Shown one piece after another: positions 6,369 to 9,326 of a stretch of DNA of 9,326 nt. The stretch is from JBGTKH01 sp041744735 (GTDB lineage Bacteria; Planctomycetota; Planctomycetia; Pirellulales; Pirellulaceae), in the NCBI GenBank assembly GCA_041744735.1, contig JBGTKH010000233.1, forward strand, positions 1 through 9,326. The letters are read 5' to 3'. Every line of letters begins with the position of its first letter. The stretch's first letter is position 1. The translations under genes were made by a program, and so were the position numbers. The notes under the pieces are model-generated. The model was not told the DNA's origin. It saw only the letters and a program-made list of their open reading frames with translations, and ran no database searches.

Positions 6369-6495
6369 GCCCAACAAGCGGTTCAAGCCGACACGGACAA
6401 GCGGCGGGTTTTCGGTTTGCGAGGCGTTTCGGCTTCGTTGATCGTCTGTGGTGGTTCGCGCCGCTTGTCCGTGCGGCTTAACCTGGACGTTATCT
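6369..6495 (+). other. attC: attC2 recombination site
   Basis: R'' GCCCAAC (6369-6375) and R' GTTATCT (6489-6495) bound a 127-bp site, the longest of the six. The stem pairs the region around 6381-6405 with about 6459-6481, including a perfect 14-bp block ACGGACAAGCGGCG and its complement. Unpaired bases are C6384 and A6391. R'' complements this cassette's 5' end (GTTGGGC at 5443-5449). Crossover is at 6489/6490. Confidence 0.93.
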
Positions 6496-6540
6496 GACTG
6501 ACCACACCGAACCTTTCCCGACCAGAGACGCCCGATTGCT

Positions 6541-7233
6541 ATGGACACCGATGCGATTGTCAACGCCATCGAAAACATTGGCTCCCGCGATTGGGTCGAT
6601 TACACGTCAATCGTGCTGAATGTCGGCGGTCTTGCTGTTGCGATCGGTACGCTCTTCTTCGCGCTACACGTTTACCGCCGATTTTCGCTCCGTCAACAAC
6701 TCCTCGAAAAGCAACTTCAGACCGTTTTCGACTTGGTTCAATCGCTGCAAAACACCAACTTGCACATCGGACTCAAGGGCGTGACCGATGACTCAAAAAC
6801 AACGTTTGGCCACTTTCTCACGTTCTTCGAAATGAAGAATGATGGCACCTGGCTTCGTGATGCGCTTACCGTCGATGAAAAACTCTTGTTCTCATGGGAA
6901 GCATGGGATGAACTCGAATTCAAAAAATTCGCTAATAATCCCTACACGCCAAAACCGATTGCAACCGCGCTCCGAACATTCATCCTGGACGGTCCTACAA
7001 ACCAATACGACGATAAAGAGTTTCCAAGATTGGTTTCATTGCTATCGTATGGTGCGTATACCGACAAAAAGCGAATGGGTGATGATCGCCGATCGGCGCA
7101 TCAACTGTGGCATGTCACCGATTGTCCGGTCGTTCGCAATTTCGCTTCCGTTCACGATGCTTGTAACGAACTGATCGATGCTATAAACAAATGGCTCAAA
7201 GACTACCAAGTGGCCGATCTGAATTTGCGGTAA
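6541..7233 (+). CDS. Cassette 3: membrane-anchored protein of unknown function
   Basis: This 230-residue protein has one N-terminal transmembrane segment (about 22-44, IVLNVGGLAVAIGTLFFAL). Arg46 and Arg47 follow, so the large C-terminal part probably faces the cytoplasm. Next comes a Gln/Leu-rich probable coiled coil (about 50-70, LRQQLLEKQLQTVFDLVQSL), then a mostly alpha-helical domain with many aromatic residues and motifs such as GTWLRDALTVDEKLLFSWEAWDELEF. The layout (membrane anchor, coiled coil, helical domain) resembles many small uncharacterised accessory proteins, including some in defence loci, but no catalytic motif is visible. ATG 6541 is the first Met, 51 bp into the cassette. 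There is no clear ribosome binding site. Confidence 0.8.
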   Translation: MDTDAIVNAIENIGSRDWVDYTSIVLNVGGLAVAIGTLFFALHVYRRFSLRQQLLEKQLQTVFDLVQSLQNTNLHIGLKGVTDDSKTTFGHFLTFFEMKNDGTWLRDALTVDEKLLFSWEAWDELEFKKFANNPYTPKPIATALRTFILDGPTNQYDDKEFPRLVSLLSYGAYTDKKRMGDDRRSAHQLWHVTDCPVVRNFASVHDACNELIDAINKWLKDYQVADLNLR

Positions 7234-7246
7234 TGCCGAAATCGTC

Positions 7247-7335
7247 AGATAACTAAACGGTGAACGGGAGGGCTCGGCGCAGTCGGCCCTAAAGTCAAGC
7301 TCCTCTCCTCGCCCCCCGTTACCTTGTCGTTGGGC
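7247..7335 (+). other. attC: attC3 recombination site
   Basis: R'' AGATAAC (7247-7253) and R' GTTGGGC (7329-7335), 89 bp. The stem has ACGGTGAACGGG on the left and CCCGTTACC on the right, with G7262 and A7269 unpaired. R'' complements the cassette's own 5' end (GTTATCT at 6489-6495). Its inner sequence, including CGGCGCAGTCGG and the CTCCTCGCCCCCCGTTA block, is nearly the same as attC1. Crossover is at 7329/7330. Confidence 0.93.
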
Positions 7336-7444
7336 CGACGGAGTCGTCGGGACTGACAGGGCCACAATTGACAATCACTCAACATAGTCGCGATGGAACT
7401 CGTTGCATTGATTTTGCAGTTCAAAGAAAGGGTGGGATTTAAGA

Positions 7445-7939
7445 ATGGGTCTCGAGCGCATGGCGAACCAAGCGATCAAGGAGGAAACAGGCGGAACGCC
7501 TCCTCAAAACCAAGTATTGGACTTCTTGACAAAATACATCCCGGGAGAGGTCATTGCGTTGTACATCCCCGTGGTTGCGGTATTGCCGGCAATCAAGAAG
7601 CTTGAAGATACATTCGATCCAGACGTCGCCGGTAAGTGGGTGTATTGGATGTTTGTGATCGCCTCGCCGTTTCTGTTTTTGTTCATTTATGCGATCAAGG
7701 CGGAGCGAGACGAGTTGTTGCGACTCCGAAACCCATTGAATTGGCCCCGGTTTCGCATGGCTGCTACATTCATCGCCTTTGCGGTATGGGCCTTGGCGGT
7801 GCCCGAAAATCCCATCCTCAAGCCCAATGCATTGGCTGCACTCATCGCTGGCATCCTTGCGCCGATTGTTTCATTCTTTCTGTCAGGCGTCGAGTTAATC
7901 GTCAACAAATTACGCACCGTGCCGCCTGATGTTGCCTGA
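7445..7939 (+). CDS. Cassette 4: four-helix membrane protein of unknown function
   Basis: This 164-residue protein has likely transmembrane helices at about 35-50, 65-84, 104-119 and 128-153. A short polar N terminus precedes the motif FLTKYIPGEVIALYIP (27-42), and a charged loop (KAERDELLRLRNP, 85-97) lies between helices 2 and 3. I recall small uncharacterised membrane proteins beginning with a similar 'KYIP-EV-ALY' segment, but no function is known to me. It is the only gene of the cassette, with a 115-bp leader. ATG 7445 is preceded by the purine-rich stretch AAAGGGTGGGA; ATG 7460 is an alternative five codons later. A TTGACA at 7368-7373 has no good -10 partner, so transcription from an upstream promoter is assumed. 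Confidence 0.8.
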   Translation: MGLERMANQAIKEETGGTPPQNQVLDFLTKYIPGEVIALYIPVVAVLPAIKKLEDTFDPDVAGKWVYWMFVIASPFLFLFIYAIKAERDELLRLRNPLNWPRFRMAATFIAFAVWALAVPENPILKPNALAALIAGILAPIVSFFLSGVELIVNKLRTVPPDVA

Positions 7940-7958
7940 TCGCGAGGTCTTCGATACG

Positions 7959-8049
7959 GCCCAACAATCGGTTGAACGTGAGCGGCGGATCACGTCGGAA
8001 TTGAAAGCAACGGTTTCTGGCCGCCGCCACGTTAACCGTAACGTTCGGC
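7959..8049 (+). other. attC: attC4 recombination site
   Basis: R'' GCCCAAC (7959-7965) and R' GTTCGGC (8043-8049), 91 bp. The stem pairs CGGTTGAACGTGAGCGGCGG (7970-7989) with CCGCCGCCACGTTAACCG (8021-8038), leaving G7974 and A7981 unpaired. R'' complements the cassette's own 5' end (GTTGGGC at 7329-7335). Crossover is at 8043/8044. Confidence 0.93.
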
Positions 8050-8069
8050 CGCAGAGCAGAAGTCTTCAT

Positions 8070-8074
8070 GGAGG
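8070..8074 (+). promoter_or_regulatory. Ribosome binding site of cassette 5 gene
   Basis: GGAGG lies 8 nt before ATG 8083. It overlaps the earlier in-frame ATG 8068, which itself lacks a site, so 8083 is the preferred start. Confidence 0.65.
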
Positions 8075-8082
8075 TTACGAAG

Positions 8083-8484
8083 ATGGCAGAGACCATTGCC
8101 GAGATTACCACGTTCAAAAACGATGGAAACTCGCTGTCGATTAAGGTCACAGCGGAGGAGGATACTCGCTCGGACGGAACGGTCGTTGTCCCCTTCCTCA
8201 AAGTGACGCTGGAGGCCGACGGCGTCCTGGTCGGGGAAATCAAGTTTGACCCGACGAAAAATAAGCTAATTTTGTCGGGGATGGCGCTGTCCGGCAGCGG
8301 GTACACGAGCTGCCTCGTAGCGTGCGGCCTCGGCCATCTGGTGAGTGACATACTCGACTGCCGCCACCGCGGGAAGACTAGCGTGACGGACCTGATCGCG
8401 TGCCTAAAGAATAAGGGACACAGGCTGACGCTCAAGCTGGTCAATTGCGCTGTGGCGTGCTTGCCGGCGGCAGTCGCTCCGTGA
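8083..8484 (+). CDS. Cassette 5: small six-cysteine protein of unknown function
   Basis: This 133-residue protein has two distinct halves. Residues 1-65 are cysteine-free, acidic and beta-like (alternating V/I/L with charged residues, up to GEIKFDPTKNKLIL). Residues 66-133 carry all six cysteines: Cys77-xxx-Cys81, Cys93, Cys107 and Cys122-xxx-Cys126, within small-residue-rich helices (SCLVACGLGH; VNCAVACLPAAVAP). There is no signal peptide. The layout, a leader-like N-terminal half followed by a Cys- and Gly/Ala-rich C-terminal half, could fit a metal-binding protein, a disulphide-rich effector or a modified-peptide precursor. No modification or export gene is nearby, so no function is assigned. 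Start 8083 is set by GGAGG; ATG 8068 would add five residues. Confidence 0.75.
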   Translation: MAETIAEITTFKNDGNSLSIKVTAEEDTRSDGTVVVPFLKVTLEADGVLVGEIKFDPTKNKLILSGMALSGSGYTSCLVACGLGHLVSDILDCRHRGKTSVTDLIACLKNKGHRLTLKLVNCAVACLPAAVAP

Positions 8485-8495
8485 GCCCAAGGCGG

Positions 8496-8586
8496 GCCGA
8501 ACCAACCGTTCGACCGGAGCGGCGGGTAACGTGGGGTTCCAATGGCTCACTAATCGGCCGCCGCCCGGTCAACGGCACCGTTCGTC
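8496..8586 (+). other. attC: attC5 recombination site
   Basis: R'' GCCGAAC (8496-8502) and R' GTTCGTC (8580-8586), 91 bp. The stem pairs CCGTTCGACCGGAGCGGCGG with CCGCCGCCCGGTCAACGG (8558-8575), leaving C8511 and A8518 unpaired. R'' complements the cassette's own 5' end (GTTCGGC at 8043-8049). Crossover is at 8580/8581. Confidence 0.92.
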
Positions 8587-8597
8587 CTTAAGAACTG

Positions 8598-9074
8598 ATG
8601 ACAAGACCCACTGCTTACATTGAAACGACGGTCATTGGGCACTTGGTCGGTCGAATGCTTACTGACCCAATTGTCGCGGGTCGCCAGACCGTGACCCGGC
8701 AATGGTGGCCGACTGCCATTACGAAATACCGCTGCTTTGTTTCCAAGGTGGTCGCGGACGAATGTGCTGCTGGTGACCCCGATGCCGCGAAGGAACGATT
8801 GGAGGTCTTGAATTCACTTGAATTCATCGCTACCTCGCCGTCTGTGGACGAACTTGCACGCAAATTGATTGAGGAGTGCGCCGTGCCGAAAACGGAACCC
8901 CGCGATGCGGTTCACATTTCCCTGGCGGCGGTCAATGGACTAGAATACTTGGTGAGTTGGAACTTCAAACACATTGTGAATCCGACGACTCGTTCTGCGA
9001 TTGAACGCGTGTGCCGTGATGCTGGGTTTGTACCGCCGATCATTTGCACGCCGGATGAACTTATGGAGGCCTAG
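8598..9074 (+). CDS. Cassette 6: PIN-domain (VapC-like) toxin
   Basis: This 158-residue protein belongs to the PIN-domain nuclease toxins of type II toxin-antitoxin systems, which cut RNA with Mg2+ held by acidic residues. It is of the usual length. The strand YIETTVIGHL gives the first acidic residue as Glu9 in place of the common Asp. Glu55 in VVADECAAGDPDAAKERL is the second, and Asp103 in PRDAVHISLAAVNGLEYLVSW the third. The fourth position is Asn122 in WNFKHIVNP. The Y-I-E-T and W-N-x-K-H-I patterns are, as I recall, typical of a PIN subfamily found in many cyanobacterial and other genomes, so this is probably not inactivation. It ends 1 bp before the next gene, so the two are translated together. 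ATG 8598 is 18 bp into the cassette and has no Shine-Dalgarno site. Confidence 0.85.
   Translation: MTRPTAYIETTVIGHLVGRMLTDPIVAGRQTVTRQWWPTAITKYRCFVSKVVADECAAGDPDAAKERLEVLNSLEFIATSPSVDELARKLIEECAVPKTEPRDAVHISLAAVNGLEYLVSWNFKHIVNPTTRSAIERVCRDAGFVPPIICTPDELMEA
9065..9069 (+). promoter_or_regulatory. Ribosome binding site of antitoxin gene inside toxin 3' end
   Basis: GGAGG lies 6 nt before ATG 9076 and is embedded in the last toxin codons. The toxin start has no such site, which would favour antitoxin translation. Confidence 0.7.
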
Positions 9075-9075
9075 A

Positions 9076-9315
9076 ATGCTATCCGATTCAATCACCGAAG
9101 AAATTCGCGGTATTCGGCGCGATCTGGCGGCACAATTTGGCAATGACCTCGACCTGATCCTCGCGGATATCCGAAGGCGGGAAGCCTCGGATGGTCGTAC
9201 CTATGTGTCATTTTCGCCGCGTGTGGCCTCGCGAAAACCGGACGAACAAAACGATGCACGGGAGCCGTCGGCGCAGTCGATTGCGAATGGTGAATCAACT
9301 CCTCCGGCCCCGTGA
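9076..9315 (+). CDS. Cassette 6: probable antitoxin partner of the PIN toxin, C terminus encoded by attC
   Basis: This 79-residue, mostly charged protein starts 1 bp after the toxin stop with a strong GGAGG. The core (SITEEIRGIRRDLAAQFGNDLDLILADIRRRE, then GRTYVSFSP) resembles the short proteins that, from memory, follow this PIN subfamily elsewhere: an N-terminal helix pair and a toxin-binding tail, with no obvious DNA-binding motif. It should bind and block the toxin. Residues 56-79, starting DEQNDAREP, are encoded within attC6, and the stop TGA (9313-9315) lies in its right stem. This low-complexity tail rich in Ser, Pro and Ala is probably a by-product of reading through the recombination site. 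If so, its sequence follows attC constraint rather than protein function. Confidence 0.72.
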   Translation: MLSDSITEEIRGIRRDLAAQFGNDLDLILADIRRREASDGRTYVSFSPRVASRKPDEQNDAREPSAQSIANGESTPPAP

Positions 9316-9326
9316 TCTTGGACGTT
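9241..9326 (+). other. attC: attC6 recombination site, right end cut by window
   Basis: R'' GACGAAC (9241-9247) complements the cassette's own 5' end (GTTCGTC at 8580-8586). The window ends on GTT (9324-9326), the first bases of R'. The stem pairs GATGCACGGGAGCC (9253-9266) with GGCCCCGTGATC (9306-9317), leaving G9256 and A9263 unpaired. It shares GTCGGCGCAGTCG with attC1 and attC3. The crossover would be at 9324/9325. Confidence 0.88.

Larger units (their letters stand above)
2810..9326 (+). mobile_element. Integron with reverse-oriented intI and six gene cassettes (right end outside window)
   Basis: The element consists of intI, an attI-side region and cassettes 4688-5443, 5444-6489, 6490-7329, 7330-8043, 8044-8580 and 8581 to about 9324. 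Cassette edges are placed at G|TTRRRY-type junctions. In each cassette the R'' core is the exact complement of G plus its own first six bases: GTTATCC with GGATAAC, GTTGGGC with GCCCAAC, GTTATCT with AGATAAC, GTTGGGC with GCCCAAC, GTTCGGC with GCCGAAC, and GTTCGTC with GACGAAC. intI reads toward the cassettes rather than away from them, unlike class 1 integrons. The array continues past the window. No transposition genes are seen, so a chromosomal integron is likely. Confidence 0.93.

Noticed and set aside
5360..7335. CRISPR-like repeats, because attC1 and attC3 are near-identical
   Set aside because: The copies are about 1.9 kb apart with whole genes between them, and they fold and carry cores as attC sites.
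7368..7396. Promoter inside cassette 4 from the TTGACA at 7368
   Set aside because: The sequence 16-18 bp downstream does not resemble a -10 box.

Overview
The window looks like planctomycete chromosomal DNA carrying a sedentary integron. The host assignment is an inference. It rests on a tandem of exported-type amidohydrolases of the kind common in planctomycetes, GC-rich protein-coding flanks, several genes without a Shine-Dalgarno site, and an integron integrase that reads in the same direction as its cassettes. As I recall, that 'reverse' layout is described for planctomycetes and Treponema. No 16S or other marker gene is present.

Layout, all genes on the + strand. (1) 1-2354: two tandem imidazolonepropionase-like amidohydrolases. 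The first is cut by the window edge and keeps the metal-binding HxH. The second is exported and has lost it. A long imperfect inverted repeat built from four copies of GCAAAATCAT lies between them. (2) 2355-2809: non-coding, with a perfect 32-bp inverted repeat inside a larger diverged one, then a possible promoter and a clear GGAGG site for the integrase. (3) 2810-4258: an integron-type tyrosine recombinase (IntI) with all catalytic residues, the integron-specific insert, and a duplicated N-terminal DNA-binding domain. (4) 4259-4687: intergenic attI-side region with a 19-bp-stem hairpin, direct and inverted repeats, and a candidate cassette promoter. (5) 4688-9326: six consecutive gene cassettes, each ending in an attC site; the last attC is cut by the window end.

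The cassette boundaries check themselves. In every cassette the R'' core near the 3' end is the exact reverse complement of G plus the first six bases at that same cassette's own 5' end, as expected if each entered as a closed circle. All six attC sites also share the same folded geometry: two unpaired bases separated by exactly six paired positions.

Cassette cargo: (1) a four-helix membrane protein with a zinc ribbon; (2) a soluble protein of unknown function with an N-terminal coiled coil and an Asp run; (3) a membrane-anchored protein of unknown function; (4) a four-helix membrane protein of unknown function; (5) a small protein whose C-terminal half carries six cysteines, including two CxxxC pairs; (6) a PIN-domain toxin with a downstream antitoxin-like gene whose last 24 codons lie inside attC6. 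Only the toxin-antitoxin pair has a recognisable role, probably stabilising the array. The other five cassettes are unrecognised accessory genes. The integrase would excise and insert cassettes at attI, and a promoter near 4569-4596 may drive the first ones.
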